Assembly (NCBI RefSeq): GCF_023559245.1
Contig: NZ_CP097462.1
Location: 868,001 to 932,000 of the forward strand
Direction of reading: 5' to 3'
Origin: Sphingomonas sp. KRR8
GTDB lineage: Bacteria; Pseudomonadota; Alphaproteobacteria; Sphingomonadales; Sphingomonadaceae
DNA length: 64,000 bases
Positions 23,716 through 35,278 of this stretch are shown one piece after another. Numbering within the stretch: position 1 is the stretch's first letter; each line of letters starts with the position of its first letter. A model generated the notes under the pieces. That model did not search any database and was not told the origin of the DNA. It saw only the letters and a list, made by a program, of their open reading frames with translations. The translations under genes were made by a program, and so were the position numbers.

Positions 23716-24957
23716 ATGACCGATGCGACGCCTTCCTCTGCCCTGCTCAAGCTGCTGACCGAACGCGGCTATGTTCACCAGACCACCGACGCGGCGGCGC
23801 TGGATACGCTGGCGAACCGTGAGGTGGTGAGCGGTTACATCGGCTTCGATGCGACGGCGCCGAGCCTGCACGTTGGGAGCCTGGTGCAGATCATGATGCT
23901 GCGCCGGTTGCAGCAGGCGGGGCATCGTCCGATCGTGCTGATGGGCGGAGGCACGACCAAGGTCGGCGACCCGTCGGGCAAGGACGAGAGCCGCCAGCTC
24001 CTGACGGATGAGAAGATCGCCGAGAATATCACGGGCATTCGCAAGGTGTTCGAACGGTTTCTTGAGTTTGGGGATGGGCCGACCGATGCGGTCCTGGTGG
24101 ACAATGCCGAGTGGCTCGACCGGCTGGAATATGTGCCATTCCTGCGCGAGGTGGGGCGGCATTTCACGATCAATCGGATGCTGACGTTCGACAGCGTGCG
24201 GCTGCGGCTGGACCGGGAGCAGCCGCTGACGTTCCTCGAGTTCAACTACATGATCCTGCAGGCCTACGACTTCCTGGAGCTGTCGCGGCGGCTGGGCTGC
24301 CGGGTGCAGTTGGGCGGGTCGGACCAGTGGGGGAATATCATCAACGGGATCGAGCTGACCCGGCGGATCGACGGGACCGAGCTGTTCGGGGTGACGACGC
24401 CGCTGATCACCACCGCCGATGGTGCCAAGATGGGCAAGACGGCGGCGGGCGCGGTGTGGCTGAACGCCGATGGGACGGAGGGCTACCGCCTGCCGGCGTA
24501 CGACTATTGGCAGTTCTGGCGGAATACCGCCGACGCGGATGTGGGCAAGTTCCTGAAGCTGTTCACCGATGTGCCGCTGGACGAGGTCGCGCGGCTGGAG
24601 GCGCTGCCGGGGGCCGAGATCAACCAAGCGAAGGTGGTTCTGGCGACCGAGGCGACCGCGCTGCTGCATGGGCGCGAGGCGGCGGAAGCAGCGGCGCGGA
24701 CGGCAGCGGAGACGTTTGCTGGCGGCGGATCGGGCGAGGCGCTGCCGCGCCTTGCGACCGGCGGTGAGATCGGCGTGCTGGCGGCGCTGGTCGGCGTGGG
24801 GTTCTGCGCGTCCAATGGTGAGGCGAAGCGCAAGATCGCCGAGGGAGCCGTGCGGGTCGATGAAGTGGTGGTAAGCGATCCGAACCATGTGATTTCCGTG
24901 GGTTCGGAGGTGAAGCTGAGCCTGGGCAAGAAGAAGCACGGCTTGCTGGTCCGCTAA
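23716..24957 (+). CDS. tyrS: Tyrosyl-tRNA synthetase
   Basis: This 413-residue class I synthetase has the HIGH-like PSLHVGSLV (residues 49-57), the [11 protein letters not shown] substrate motif, and KMGKTAAG as the KMSKS equivalent. A C-terminal S4-like domain is near residues 345-413 ([19 protein letters not shown]). It charges tRNA-Tyr. The ATG at 23716 is 65 bases from the start of the divergent DOMON-like gene. The stop overlaps the convergent recG stop by 4 bases. Confidence 0.95.
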   Translation: MTDATPSSALLKLLTERGYVHQTTDAAALDTLANREVVSGYIGFDATAPSLHVGSLVQIMMLRRLQQAGHRPIVLMGGGTTKVGDPSGKDESRQLLTDEKIAENITGIRKVFERFLEFGDGPTDAVLVDNAEWLDRLEYVPFLREVGRHFTINRMLTFDSVRLRLDREQPLTFLEFNYMILQAYDFLELSRRLGCRVQLGGSDQWGNIINGIELTRRIDGTELFGVTTPLITTADGAKMGKTAAGAVWLNADGTEGYRLPAYDYWQFWRNTADADVGKFLKLFTDVPLDEVARLEALPGAEINQAKVVLATEATALLHGREAAEAAARTAAETFAGGGSGEALPRLATGGEIGVLAALVGVGFCASNGEAKRKIAEGAVRVDEVVVSDPNHVISVGSEVKLSLGKKKHGLLVR

Positions 24958-27005
24958 CCGCTCCTGAGCAGATCGACCGCCTGGTCGCGTTCGAACAGGT
25001 AGAGGCAGAGGCGGGCGGCCTCGCCCCGCGGACCGGCGAGGCCGCCGTCGCGGTCGAGGAGGAGTCGGGCGTCGTCGGTGGCGGCGGGGGCGAGTTCCTG
25101 CACCTGTTCGGGGGACGCCAGGCGGAAGGCAGCTTCGCCCGACTGCCGGGTGCCGAGGATCTCGCCGGGGCCGCGCAGTTTCAGATCCTCCTCGGCGATG
25201 CGAAAGCCGTCGCTGGTCTCACGCATGAGCGCCAGGCGCGCGCGGCCGGTTTCGCTCAGCGTCTGGCCACGGACGAGGAGGCAGGTCGACTTTCCCTCCC
25301 CTCGCCCCACGCGGCCACGTAGCTGGTGCAGCTGGGCAAGGCCGAAGCGCTCGGCGCCCTCGATGATCATCAGGGTCGAGTTGGGAACGTCGACGCCGAC
25401 TTCGATGACGGTGGTGGCGACGAGGACCGCGAGGTCGCCCGCAGCGAAGGCGGCCATGACGGCGTCTTTATCAGGACCTTTCATCCGGCCATGGACGAGG
25501 CCGACCTTGCCGGGGAAACGCTGCGTGAGGATCGCGGCACGGTCTTCGGCGGCAGCGGCGTCACTGGTCTCGCTCTCCTCGACCAGCGGGCAGACCCAAT
25601 AGGCCTGGCCGCCCGCTGCGACGTGGCGGCCGAGGCCGTCGACGATCTCCGGCAGCTTTTCGTCGCTGATCACGCGGGTTTCCACGGGGGAGCGGCCGGG
25701 CGGCATCTCGTCGATGCGACTGACGTCCATCTCGCCATATTGGGTGAGCGTCAGGGTCCGCGGGATGGGCGTGGCGGTCATCACCAGCAGGTGCGGCGGC
25801 CGCTCGGCCTTCGCGGAGAGGAGCAGGCGCTGGCTGACGCCGAAGCGATGCTGTTCGTCGATCACGGCGAGGCCGAGGTTCCGGTAGCCGACCTTTTCCT
25901 GGAAGATGGCGTGGGTGCCGACGAGGATGTCGACGCTGCCGTCGGCGAGGCCCATCAGCACGCTGTCGCGCACCCTGCCCTTCTCCCGCCCGGTGAGAAC
26001 GGCGACGCGCACGCCGATCGGGTCCAATTGCTTGAGCAGAGTGGCGTGATGCTGGCGGGCGAGGATCTCGGTCGGGGCGAGCAGCGCCGCCTGGGCACCG
26101 GCCTCCACCGCGTTCAGCATGGCGAGCAGCGCGACCAATGTCTTGCCGGAACCGACGTCGCCCTGGAGCAGCCGCAGCATGGGCGCCTGTTGCGCCATGT
26201 CGCCCCGAATTTCCTCGGTGACCCGCCGCTGGGCGCCCGTCAGCTCGTACGGCAGCCGCAGTTTCGCGACCAGGCGGCCGTCGCCCTGAAGCGGGTGGCC
26301 GCGCTTGCGGCGGCTGACCTGGCGGAGCAGCTGGAGGGCGAGCTGGTTGGCGAAGATCTCGTCATAGGCGAGGCGGCTGCGCGCGGCGCTGTCGAGATGG
26401 TCACCGTGGGCCCGGGCAAGCGCGGTTCGCCAGGCCGGCCAGTTCTGCTGCGAGGCTTGCGACGGTTCGATCCACTCCGGCAGCTCGGGAGCGCGTTCCA
26501 GGGCGAGCCCGACGAGCTCCCGGAGGCGGCGGCTGGTGAGCCCTTCGGTGAGCGGATAGACGCTCTCCTTGAGCGGCGGCTCGGGCTTGCCGGGCTCCAG
26601 CACGTCCGGGTGGACCATCTGCCACTGGTCGCCATAGGCCTCGAGCTTGCCGGAGACGATGCGGCTTTCCCCGAGCGGCAGCTGCTTCTTCGCCCAGCCG
26701 CCATTGTTGAAGAAGGCCAGCGTGATGACGTTGCCGTCATTGTCCGACGCGTAGATGCGGGTCGGGCCGCGGCCGGCGCTCTGGCGGGCTTCGAACGGCT
26801 TGACCTCGAGCACCACGAGGCTGCCGAGCAGGACCGGCGATGCGGCGGGGGCGCGGACCCGTTCGACGCTGCCGGTGGGCAAATGGAAAAGCAGGTCGAC
26901 CAACCGGGACAGGTCGAGGCGATGGAGCAGGCGCGTCAGCTGCGGGCCGACGCCTTTCAGCGTTTCGACTTCGGCGAACAGGGGGTTGAGCAGGTCCGGG
27001 CGCAT
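24954..27005 (-). CDS. recG: ATP-dependent DNA helicase RecG
   Basis: This 683-residue helicase has the N-terminal wedge domain ([15 protein letters not shown] at the start), Walker [24 protein letters not shown] as the DExH box, [12 protein letters not shown], and motif [20 protein letters not shown]. It remodels stalled replication forks and recombination intermediates. The start codon at 27003-27005 overlaps a possible sdhE start on the other strand in a shared CATG. Confidence 0.96.
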   Translation of the reverse strand: MRPDLLNPLFAEVETLKGVGPQLTRLLHRLDLSRLVDLLFHLPTGSVERVRAPAASPVLLGSLVVLEVKPFEARQSAGRGPTRIYASDNDGNVITLAFFNNGGWAKKQLPLGESRIVSGKLEAYGDQWQMVHPDVLEPGKPEPPLKESVYPLTEGLTSRRLRELVGLALERAPELPEWIEPSQASQQNWPAWRTALARAHGDHLDSAARSRLAYDEIFANQLALQLLRQVSRRKRGHPLQGDGRLVAKLRLPYELTGAQRRVTEEIRGDMAQQAPMLRLLQGDVGSGKTLVALLAMLNAVEAGAQAALLAPTEILARQHHATLLKQLDPIGVRVAVLTGREKGRVRDSVLMGLADGSVDILVGTHAIFQEKVGYRNLGLAVIDEQHRFGVSQRLLLSAKAERPPHLLVMTATPIPRTLTLTQYGEMDVSRIDEMPPGRSPVETRVISDEKLPEIVDGLGRHVAAGGQAYWVCPLVEESETSDAAAAEDRAAILTQRFPGKVGLVHGRMKGPDKDAVMAAFAAGDLAVLVATTVIEVGVDVPNSTLMIIEGAERFGLAQLHQLRGRVGRGEGKSTCLLVRGQTLSETGRARLALMRETSDGFRIAEEDLKLRGPGEILGTRQSGEAAFRLASPEQVQELAPAATDDARLLLDRDGGLAGPRGEAARLCLYLFERDQAVDLLRSG

Positions 27006-27045
27006 GCGAGCACCACGTCTAGCGAGCGAAGCGCTTCGCGCCTAC

Positions 27046-27324
27046 ATGGCAGCGATGCAAGCGGACGACGTCGAACTGAAGCGCCTCAAGTGGCGCGCGC
27101 ATCATCGTGGGGTGAAGGAAGCGGACCAGATGGTCGGCGGCTTCTTCGACATGCATTCGGCCAGCTGGGGACCGGAGGACCGGGACCTCTTCACCGCGCT
27201 GCTGGAAGAGCAGGACGTCGATATCATGGCCTGGGCGATCGGAACCCAGCCGGTTCCGGCTCGCTATCAGGGCGGGCTGATGCAGGCGATGCAGCGGCTC
27301 GACTATCTGCCCTTTGCCCGTTGA
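27046..27324 (+). CDS. sdhE: FAD assembly factor SdhE (YgfY/Sdh5)
   Basis: This is a small protein of about 92 residues. The SdhE core is LKRLKWRAHHRGVKEADQMVGGF, where the RxxxRGxxExD pattern holds the residues needed to flavinylate succinate dehydrogenase. The ATG at 27046 fits usual family length. An ATG at 27004, overlapping the recG start, and one at 27055 are also in frame, and none has a strong ribosome site. It is followed six bases later by mfd on the same strand. Confidence 0.85.
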   Translation: MAAMQADDVELKRLKWRAHHRGVKEADQMVGGFFDMHSASWGPEDRDLFTALLEEQDVDIMAWAIGTQPVPARYQGGLMQAMQRLDYLPFAR

Positions 27325-27330
27325 GCCCCA

Positions 27331-30300
27331 GTGCCTGACCTGAACCAGATCCTTTCCGCGCGCGAGGCGCTGACCCTGGCGGGGGTGCCGGCCGGCTTCC
27401 TGCCCTGGCTTGCGGCCGACCTGGCGCGCGCCGCTCATGGCACCGGCAAGGGCGGCCGTGCGGTGGTGATCGTTCCCGATGAGGCCGCGCTGAGATCGCT
27501 GAGCGAAACGGCACCGGTGTTCGCGCCGGAGCTGCAGGTGGTGACCTACCCGGCGTGGGACTGCCTGCCCTACGATCGCGCCTCCCCTTCCCTGCGGGTG
27601 ATGGCCGAGCGGCTGGCGGCGCTGCAGGCGCTTCAGGCGAGCCGCACCGGGCCGCAGCTGCTGATCGCCACGGCCAATGCCGTGACCCAGCGGACATTGA
27701 CGCCGTTCCGCATCCGGCAGCTGACCAAGCGGCTGGCGCCCGGCGAGCGGATCGACCGTGACAAGCTGATCAGCCTGCTGAGCGCCAATGGCTACCAGCG
27801 GGCCGATTCGGTGGCCGACGCGGGCGACTTCGCGGTTCGCGGCGGGCTGATCGACCTGTTCCCCGCGGGCCAGAACCACGCCATCCGCCTCGACTTCTTC
27901 GGCGACGAGATCGAGACGATGCGGGCGTTCGACCCGGCCGACCAGCGGACGACCGGCCCGGCCGAGGGGTTCACGCTGATGCCGGCGTCCGAAGCGCTGC
28001 TGGACGAGGAGAGCATCAAGCGCTTCCGCGCCGGCTATCGCGAGAAGTTCGGGGCCAATGCGACGGGTGACCCGCTCTACCAGGCGATCAGCGACGGGCG
28101 GCGGCTGGCGGGAATGGAGCATTGGCTGCCGCTGTTCGAAGAGAAGCTGGCGACGCTGTTCGATCATTTGAGCGACGACGACATCATCGTTCGGGATGGC
28201 GGCACCGACGGCGCGGTCGATGGGCGCTACGACTCGATCCAGGACTATTTCAGCAATCGTGAGCGGGCGATGGTGGCGGAGCCGGGCAGCTACCGCCCCC
28301 TGCCCCCGTCCGCGCTGTACCTTGCCCGCAAGGAATATGACGGCCTGCTGGCAGAGCGGCCGGTGCACCGCACCTCGCCCTTCCCCGAGCCCGAGTCCAA
28401 GTCGATCCTCGACTTCGGGGTGACCCCCGCACGCGATTTCGCGCCGGAGCGGGCGCAGAACGAGAATATCTACGAGGCGGTGGTCGCCCACGCCAAGGCG
28501 CTGCGACGGAGCGGCCACAAGGTGGTGATGGCCAGCTACACGGGCGGTGCGCGCGAGCGGCTGGCCGGGCTGCTCAAGGACCATGGGCTGACCGGGCTGA
28601 AGGGCGCGGCGGGCTGGCAGGAGGCGCTGGGCGGAAGCCGCGACGCGACGCTGATCGTCCTGCCGCTGGACCACGGCTTCACCACACCGGACGTGGCGGT
28701 GCTGACCGAGCAGGACATGCTGGGCGACCGGCTGGTCCGGCGGCGCAAGCGCAAGAAGAGCGCCGATGCGTTCCTGTCCGAGCTGGCGACGCTCACGCCT
28801 GGCGACCTGGTCGTGCACATGGAGCATGGCATCGGCCGCTACGAAGGGCTGACGCGCATTCCGGTCGGCACCTCCCCGCACGATTGCGTGGCGCTGGAAT
28901 ATGCCGGCGGCAACAAGCTGTACGTGCCGGTCGAGAATATCGACGTGCTGTCCCGCTATGGCTCGGAAAGCGAGGGCGTGACGCTCGACCGGCTGGGCGG
29001 TGAGGCGTGGCAGCGGCGCAAGGCGCGGATGAAGGAGCGCATCCGCGAGATCGCGGGCGACCTCATCAAGGTGGCAGCGCTTAGGGCAACGCGGCAGGGA
29101 GTGGTGGCCGAGCCGGACAGCGCCTACCCCGCCTTTGTCGACCGCTTCCCCTATGAGGAAACCGAGGATCAGGAGCGCGCAATCGGCGACGTGATCGACG
29201 ATCTTGGCGCTGGCAAGCCGATGGACCGGCTGGTCTGCGGCGACGTCGGCTTCGGCAAGACGGAAGTGGCGCTGCGGGCCGCGTTCGTGGCCGCCATGGC
29301 TGGGCAGCAGGTGGCGCTGGTCTGCCCGACGACGCTGCTTGCGCGCCAGCATTACACCAACTTCGTCGAGCGCTTCAAAGGCTTCCCGATCGAGGTGGGG
29401 CGGCTGAGCCGGCTGGTTCCGGCGGCGGAAGCCAAGAAGACCAAGGAAGGGCTGGAGACCGGCCAGGTCGACATCGTGATCGGCACGCACGCCATCCTGG
29501 CCAAGGGCATCAAGTTCAAGAAGCTGGGTCTGGTCATCGTCGACGAGGAACAGCGTTTCGGGGTGACCCACAAGGAGCGGCTGAAGGAGCTGCGGGCCGA
29601 CGTGCATGTGCTGACGCTGACCGCGACACCGATCCCGCGCACGCTGCAGATGGCGATGAGCGGGCTGCGCGAGCTGTCGGTGATTCAGACGCCGCCGGTC
29701 GACCGGCTGGCGGTGCGGACCTATGTCACGCCGTGGGACCCGGTGGTCGTGCGCGAGGCGCTGCTTCGTGAACACTACCGTGGCGGGCAGACCTATTTCG
29801 TGGTGCCGCGTGTGGCGGACCTGCCCGACATCGAGGATTGGCTGCGCGAGGAAGTGCCTGAAGTAAAGGCGGTGACCGCGCACGGGCAGATGAGCCCGAC
29901 CGAGGTCGAAGAGAAGATGAGCGCCTTTTACGACCGCAAGTACGACGTGCTGCTGTCGACCACGATCGTGGAAAGCGGTCTGGATATTCCGAGTGCAAAT
30001 ACGCTGATCATCCATCGGGCGGACCGGTTCGGGCTGGCGCAATTGTACCAGCTGCGCGGACGCGTCGGGCGGTCGAAGATCCGCGCCTATGCCTATTTCA
30101 CCACCCCGCCCGACCGGCAGATCACCGAGACGGCCGAGAAAAGGCTGCAGGTGCTGGCCAATCTCGACAGCCTCGGCGCGGGCTTCCAGCTGGCCAGCCA
30201 CGACCTCGACATTCGCGGGGCGGGCAACCTGCTTGGCGACGAGCAATCGGGGCACATCAAGGAAGTCGGGTTCGAACTCTACCAGTCGATGCTGGAGGAG

Positions 30301-30834
30301 GCGATCCTGGAGGTGAAGAGCGGCGCCACCGAACGGCGCGAGGACTTCTCGCCGCAGATCAACGTCGAAGGCGCGGCGATCATGATCCCGGAGGTCTATG
30401 TCCCCGACCTCGACCTGCGCATGGGGCTGTACCGCCGCTTGGGCGAGCTGGAGGACAGCCGCGAGGTCGAGGAGTTCGCGGCGGAGATGATCGACCGCTT
30501 CGGGCCATTGCCGGAGGAGACGGGCAACCTGCTCCAGGTGGTCGAGACCAAGATCAACTGCCGCAAGGCGTGCATCGCCAAGCTGGACGTCGGCCAGCGC
30601 GGGGCGGTGGTGACCTTCGCGCCGAGCGGCTTCCCCGATCTGCCCGGCCTGTTGGGCTATGTGGAACGGCTGAAGGGCCAGGCGAAACTCAGGCCCGACA
30701 GCAAGCTGCTGGTCAGCCGCGATTGGCCCAGCGCGTCGGCGCGGCTGAACGGCGCGCTGCAGATCAGCCGCGGACTGGCTCGGGTCGCGGCGGCGGGTGA
30801 AAAGACCTCGGTTCGGGAGAAAGTCCCGGCTTAA
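27331..30834 (+). CDS. mfd: Transcription-repair coupling factor Mfd
   Basis: The protein is 1167 residues. The UvrB-homology module is at the N terminus (YPAWDCLPYDRASPS), the RNA polymerase-interacting region has GDLVVHMEHGIGRYEGL near residue 490, then the RecG-like translocase with [46 protein letters not shown] and [17 protein letters not shown]. Mfd removes stalled RNA polymerase and recruits UvrA. The start is GTG. The stop overlaps the convergent methyltransferase by 4 bases. Confidence 0.97.
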   Translation: MPDLNQILSAREALTLAGVPAGFLPWLAADLARAAHGTGKGGRAVVIVPDEAALRSLSETAPVFAPELQVVTYPAWDCLPYDRASPSLRVMAERLAALQALQASRTGPQLLIATANAVTQRTLTPFRIRQLTKRLAPGERIDRDKLISLLSANGYQRADSVADAGDFAVRGGLIDLFPAGQNHAIRLDFFGDEIETMRAFDPADQRTTGPAEGFTLMPASEALLDEESIKRFRAGYREKFGANATGDPLYQAISDGRRLAGMEHWLPLFEEKLATLFDHLSDDDIIVRDGGTDGAVDGRYDSIQDYFSNRERAMVAEPGSYRPLPPSALYLARKEYDGLLAERPVHRTSPFPEPESKSILDFGVTPARDFAPERAQNENIYEAVVAHAKALRRSGHKVVMASYTGGARERLAGLLKDHGLTGLKGAAGWQEALGGSRDATLIVLPLDHGFTTPDVAVLTEQDMLGDRLVRRRKRKKSADAFLSELATLTPGDLVVHMEHGIGRYEGLTRIPVGTSPHDCVALEYAGGNKLYVPVENIDVLSRYGSESEGVTLDRLGGEAWQRRKARMKERIREIAGDLIKVAALRATRQGVVAEPDSAYPAFVDRFPYEETEDQERAIGDVIDDLGAGKPMDRLVCGDVGFGKTEVALRAAFVAAMAGQQVALVCPTTLLARQHYTNFVERFKGFPIEVGRLSRLVPAAEAKKTKEGLETGQVDIVIGTHAILAKGIKFKKLGLVIVDEEQRFGVTHKERLKELRADVHVLTLTATPIPRTLQMAMSGLRELSVIQTPPVDRLAVRTYVTPWDPVVVREALLREHYRGGQTYFVVPRVADLPDIEDWLREEVPEVKAVTAHGQMSPTEVEEKMSAFYDRKYDVLLSTTIVESGLDIPSANTLIIHRADRFGLAQLYQLRGRVGRSKIRAYAYFTTPPDRQITETAEKRLQVLANLDSLGAGFQLASHDLDIRGAGNLLGDEQSGHIKEVGFELYQSMLEEAILEVKSGATERREDFSPQINVEGAAIMIPEVYVPDLDLRMGLYRRLGELEDSREVEEFAAEMIDRFGPLPEETGNLLQVVETKINCRKACIAKLDVGQRGAVVTFAPSGFPDLPGLLGYVERLKGQAKLRPDSKLLVSRDWPSASARLNGALQISRGLARVAAAGEKTSVREKVPA

Positions 30835-31559
30835 AGCCGCGCGACGCGGCTGACGATGGGCATGACGACGTGCCGTTGCTGGTCGACCGGCCAAAGCCTT
30901 TCGAGATCGGCGAAGGCGCGGGACAGAGCGGCCTCGCCCAACTTCTGCGTGGCCGACCAGCTGCGGATGAGGTCGGCATACTGCCGGCCGGTCCATGCCA
31001 GATGGATCGCGGCCGGGCTGAGCCGCACTTCCTCTCCCGGAAAGGGAATGGTCCGGTAGGCATCCATGATGAGGCGGTTGCCGGGCGCCCAGTAAGGCTC
31101 GAGCGGCTTGAGGAAAGATCGCGCGATGAGTTCGTCCACCTCTGGATCGACGAACGACCAGCCGTAGCCAAGCGCCGCAAGCACGCCGCCGGGGCGCAGC
31201 ACGCGGCGGACCTGGGTGAAGAACCTGTCGAGGTCGAACCAGTGGATGCACTGCGCCGCGAGGACGAGGTCGCAGCTGGCGTCGGCAAGCGAGCAATCTT
31301 CGGCCGCCTCAACGGCGAAGCGAACCCGCTCATGCGGTGACGCCTGGGCGATCTGCTCGGCACTCGCATCGGTCGCGACGACGGAGTCGAAGTGATCCGC
31401 GAGCAGCCGCGCCGCCTGGCCGTTGCCCGTGCCGCAATCCCACGCGCACTGCCGGCCGGGAGCGAGCCCGGCCAGTTCAGCGATCGTGCGTTCCGGATAG
31501 GTCGGCCGAGCGGCGGCATAGAGCTTCGCATGACCCGAGAAGAGGTCAGGGAAGCTCAT
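30831..31559 (-). CDS. Class I SAM-dependent methyltransferase
   Basis: This 242-residue protein has SAM motif I WDCGTGNGQAA near residue 40, an acidic motif II VVATDAS, and LAAQCIHWFDLDRFF. It resembles the UbiE-like/Tam-like family that acts on small molecules, such as trans-aconitate or quinone methyltransferases. The substrate is not identifiable. It begins 5 bases after the clpX stop on the same strand. Confidence 0.8.
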   Translation of the reverse strand: MSFPDLFSGHAKLYAAARPTYPERTIAELAGLAPGRQCAWDCGTGNGQAARLLADHFDSVVATDASAEQIAQASPHERVRFAVEAAEDCSLADASCDLVLAAQCIHWFDLDRFFTQVRRVLRPGGVLAALGYGWSFVDPEVDELIARSFLKPLEPYWAPGNRLIMDAYRTIPFPGEEVRLSPAAIHLAWTGRQYADLIRSWSATQKLGEAALSRAFADLERLWPVDQQRHVVMPIVSRVARL

Positions 31560-31564
31560 GCGCG

Positions 31565-32830
<1,266 letters not shown>

Positions 32831-32875
32831 ATTCGTCCTTGTCTGGGGCCACCCGCGAGCGACCACTGGCGGGCG

Positions 32876-32903
32876 ATGCTAGCCCGCTTTCTACCATTAT
32901 CAA
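32876..32903 (-). promoter_or_regulatory. Predicted clpX promoter
   Basis: TTGATA (32898-32903) and TAGCAT (32876-32881) on the minus strand are 16 bases apart, about 46 bases upstream of the clpX ATG. It gives clpX its own promoter, apart from clpP. Confidence 0.5.
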
Positions 32904-33121
32904 ACTCTCAGGAGGCTTAACGTGTTTCGCCCCCCGAAAACTTCCTCTCCGATATGGGCGACAGGCCACACCCCCGCAAGGCCAAGTGATTGAGAATGCT
33001 GGAACCATCCTGAGCAAAGCCAATCCGCTGCCAAGATATTGAAGGCCCTTTGTGGCACAGGAGGTCGCATTCGATGAGCGCGGTGGCGTTGCCAGCAGGG
33101 CCCGCGGAGCGCCCCCCGGCT
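32904..33121. other. Non-coding gap between clpX and pit
   Basis: With the clpX promoter region the gap spans about 290 bases. It holds no supported gene. A TTTCG-CCCCC-CGAAA hairpin near 32930 lacks a T-run. An AGGAGG followed by an ATG at 33074 on the plus strand leads only into sequence antisense to pit, so it is not called. Confidence 0.5.
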
Positions 33122-34135
33122 CTAGAAGAAGGTGGTCAGCCCGTAGATGAGGGCGGCGACCCCGGCGCTGGCGGGAATGGTGATCAGCCAGGCCAGCACG
33201 ACATTCTGCGCCACGCCCCAACGCACCGCGCTGGCCCGGCGTGCAACGCCCGCGCCGATGATCGAGCCAGTGATGGTGTGGGTGGTCGAGACCGGGATGC
33301 CAAGCCAGCTGGCGCCGAACAGCAGGATCGATCCGCCCGTCGAGGCGGCGAAGCCCTGATGCTGGTCGAGCTTGGTGATCCGGCTGCCCATGGTCTCGAT
33401 GATCTTCCAGCCGCCGGTCAGCGTGCCGAGGCCGATGGCGATATAGCAGCTGATCGCGACCCAGTGCGGGACGGCGAAGTCGCCCGACAGATAGCCGGTC
33501 GAGAATAGCAGGACCGTGATGATGCCCATCGTCTTCTGCGCGTCGTTGAGACCGTGGCCGAGCGAATAGGCCGCCGCCGAGACCAGGTGCAGCGCGCGAA
33601 AGGAGCGGTCGGCGCCGCGGACCGAGGCACGGCGTGCGGTCCAGCTGGAGATGAGCATGACGACCATCGCGATCGCCATCCCGAGCAAGGGGGCGAGCGG
33701 AATGAAGGCGAGCGTCTTGCTGACGCCGCTCCACTGGATGGTGCCAAGCCCGGCCGAGGCGAGGCCAGCGCCGACCAGACCGCCGACCAGCGCGTGGCTA
33801 GACGAGGAAGGAATGCCCTTGAGCCAGGTGACGACGTTCCAGAACATGGCGCCGACAAGGGCGGAAAAGACCACCGACGGGGTGACGAGGTCCTTGTCGA
33901 TCAGGCCCTTGCCAACCGTGTCCGCGACCTTGTGCAGCGCGGGGAAGGCCAGAGTCAGGAAGTAAGCGGCAAAGTTGAAAAAGGCCGCGAAGGCGACTGC
34001 CTGGACCGGGCCGAGCAGCTTGGTTGCGACCACCGTCGCAATCGAATTGGCGGCGTCGTGGAGCCCGTTGAGGTAGTCGAACGCCAGCGCGACCACGATC
34101 AGGCCGACGAGCAACGGTAGTGCGAGCTGATGCAT
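33122..34135 (-). CDS. pit: Inorganic phosphate transporter, Pit family
   Basis: This 337-residue protein has about nine or ten membrane segments. The duplicated PiT signature is clear: FDYLNGLHDAANSIATVVAT (residues 19-38) and SLGHGLNDAQKTMGIITVLL near residue 190, with GIPSSSSHALVGG and GIPVSTTHTITGS forming the second pair. It imports phosphate, probably as a metal-phosphate complex with H+. A DUF47 partner lies 12 bases upstream, the usual pairing. Confidence 0.93.
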   Translation of the reverse strand: MHQLALPLLVGLIVVALAFDYLNGLHDAANSIATVVATKLLGPVQAVAFAAFFNFAAYFLTLAFPALHKVADTVGKGLIDKDLVTPSVVFSALVGAMFWNVVTWLKGIPSSSSHALVGGLVGAGLASAGLGTIQWSGVSKTLAFIPLAPLLGMAIAMVVMLISSWTARRASVRGADRSFRALHLVSAAAYSLGHGLNDAQKTMGIITVLLFSTGYLSGDFAVPHWVAISCYIAIGLGTLTGGWKIIETMGSRITKLDQHQGFAASTGGSILLFGASWLGIPVSTTHTITGSIIGAGVARRASAVRWGVAQNVVLAWLITIPASAGVAALIYGLTTFF

Positions 34136-34147
34136 CAGGCCCGAGCC

Positions 34148-35278
34148 TCAGGCATTGTCGATGACGATGCCGTCGATCTCGTTCGCGACGTCCTCGAAGG
34201 CGTCGACGATCCGCTCGAGATGCTTGTAGATTTCACGGCGCACCGTGAACTGCATGGCGCCATCGGCGGTGGAGCCGAACCGCTGGAAGGCGGCCTTAAG
34301 ACCGGCGCGATGGATCTCGTCGGCGTGACCTTCCATGCGGACCAGGCGCTCGGTGAGTTCGTGCAGGCGCCCGCCGTTGGGCCCGACATTCCGCAGCAAC
34401 GGCAGCGCTTCGGACATCAGCCGACCGCAGTCGATGATGATGGCGACCATGTCGCGCATCTCCGGCTCGAAAGTCGAGAAGTCATAAAGATCGACGGCGT
34501 TGGCGGCCGCCTGCATCTCGTCGATGGCATTGTCCATCGAGCTGATCAGCGAAGTGATCGCGCCGCGATCGAACGGGGTGAGGAAGGTCCGGCGGACGGT
34601 GTGAAGCATCTCGCGGATGATATTGTCCGCGTCATGCTCCCGCTCACTGATCTCGCGGATATGTTCGGCCCGGTGCGCGCCGTCGTTGAACAACCGGCCA
34701 AGCGCATTGGCAGCCCCGCAGACGCTTTCGGCGTGGGCTTCGAACAGTTCAAAGAAACCGCCGGTCTTGGGCAGCAACCGCTGAAACCAGGCAAACATGG
34801 GTCCCACCTTTGATTTTTCGGCCATGATCGAGATCAGCGACTTGCGTCGGGCGGCCGTGTTGAATTCGGCGACATTGAACGAGCGGATGAGATCGGCGAG
34901 GTCCGGTTCCTCCACCACGCCGGCCGCCTCGGACAGGCTGAACCAGCGGCGGGTCCGCTCATGCGCTTCCTTATATTCGCTCAGTTCCTCGCTGACGCTG
35001 AGCGGATAGACGTCAACGTCGAACCAGAGGCTGGCGCCCGTCTTGCGGCGCTTGCGATAACGATAGGAGCCGAGCGGGATCGGGCAAACGGCACCGCGGA
35101 CCCCGGCCTCTTCCTCCGCCTCCGCCGCCGCGGCGGCGTGCGGGGTCAGGCCCGTACCCTGGTTTCCCTTGGGTACCACCCAGCGACGGCTTTCGCGGCT
35201 GGTGACCAGCAGAACGCTGACCGGCGCGTCCAGCCCGGTTCCGCCCGTGCGGTAGGGCAAGGCTGCAATCTGACGAAT
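34148..35278 (-). CDS. Nudix hydrolase fused in frame to a DUF47 (PhoU-like Pit accessory) domain; start uncertain, probably ATT
   Basis: Residues 1-140 or so (counting from 35278) form a Nudix domain: LLVTSRESRRWVVPKG, then a Nudix box ending AEAEEEAGV, with the usual Arg of REUxEE replaced by Ala. Residues 161-376 are DUF47, beginning MFAWFQRLLPKTGGFFELFE. No stop separates them. DUF47 proteins assist Pit, encoded next. The Nudix part has no ATG or GTG near its start: the choices are ATT at 35278 with GGAGG five bases upstream, or TTG at 35353 adding 25 unrelated residues. An internal ATG at 34798 with AAAGGTGG could give DUF47 alone. Confidence 0.75.
   Translation of the reverse strand: MRQIAALPYRTGGTGLDAPVSVLLVTSRESRRWVVPKGNQGTGLTPHAAAAAEAEEEAGVRGAVCPIPLGSYRYRKRRKTGASLWFDVDVYPLSVSEELSEYKEAHERTRRWFSLSEAAGVVEEPDLADLIRSFNVAEFNTAARRKSLISIMAEKSKVGPMFAWFQRLLPKTGGFFELFEAHAESVCGAANALGRLFNDGAHRAEHIREISEREHDADNIIREMLHTVRRTFLTPFDRGAITSLISSMDNAIDEMQAAANAVDLYDFSTFEPEMRDMVAIIIDCGRLMSEALPLLRNVGPNGGRLHELTERLVRMEGHADEIHRAGLKAAFQRFGSTADGAMQFTVRREIYKHLERIVDAFEDVANEIDGIVIDNA

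Noticed and set aside
27019..31296. Very long open frame (1425 codons) on the minus strand opposite sdhE and mfd
   Set aside because: It is antisense to well-recognised mfd, has no recognisable motif, and is rich in Arg/His/Pro/Gln as expected from reversed GC-rich codons.
33060..33508. AGGAGG and ATG on the plus strand leading into an open frame opposite pit
   Set aside because: Spacing is long, the frame is antisense to pit and has low-complexity shadow composition.
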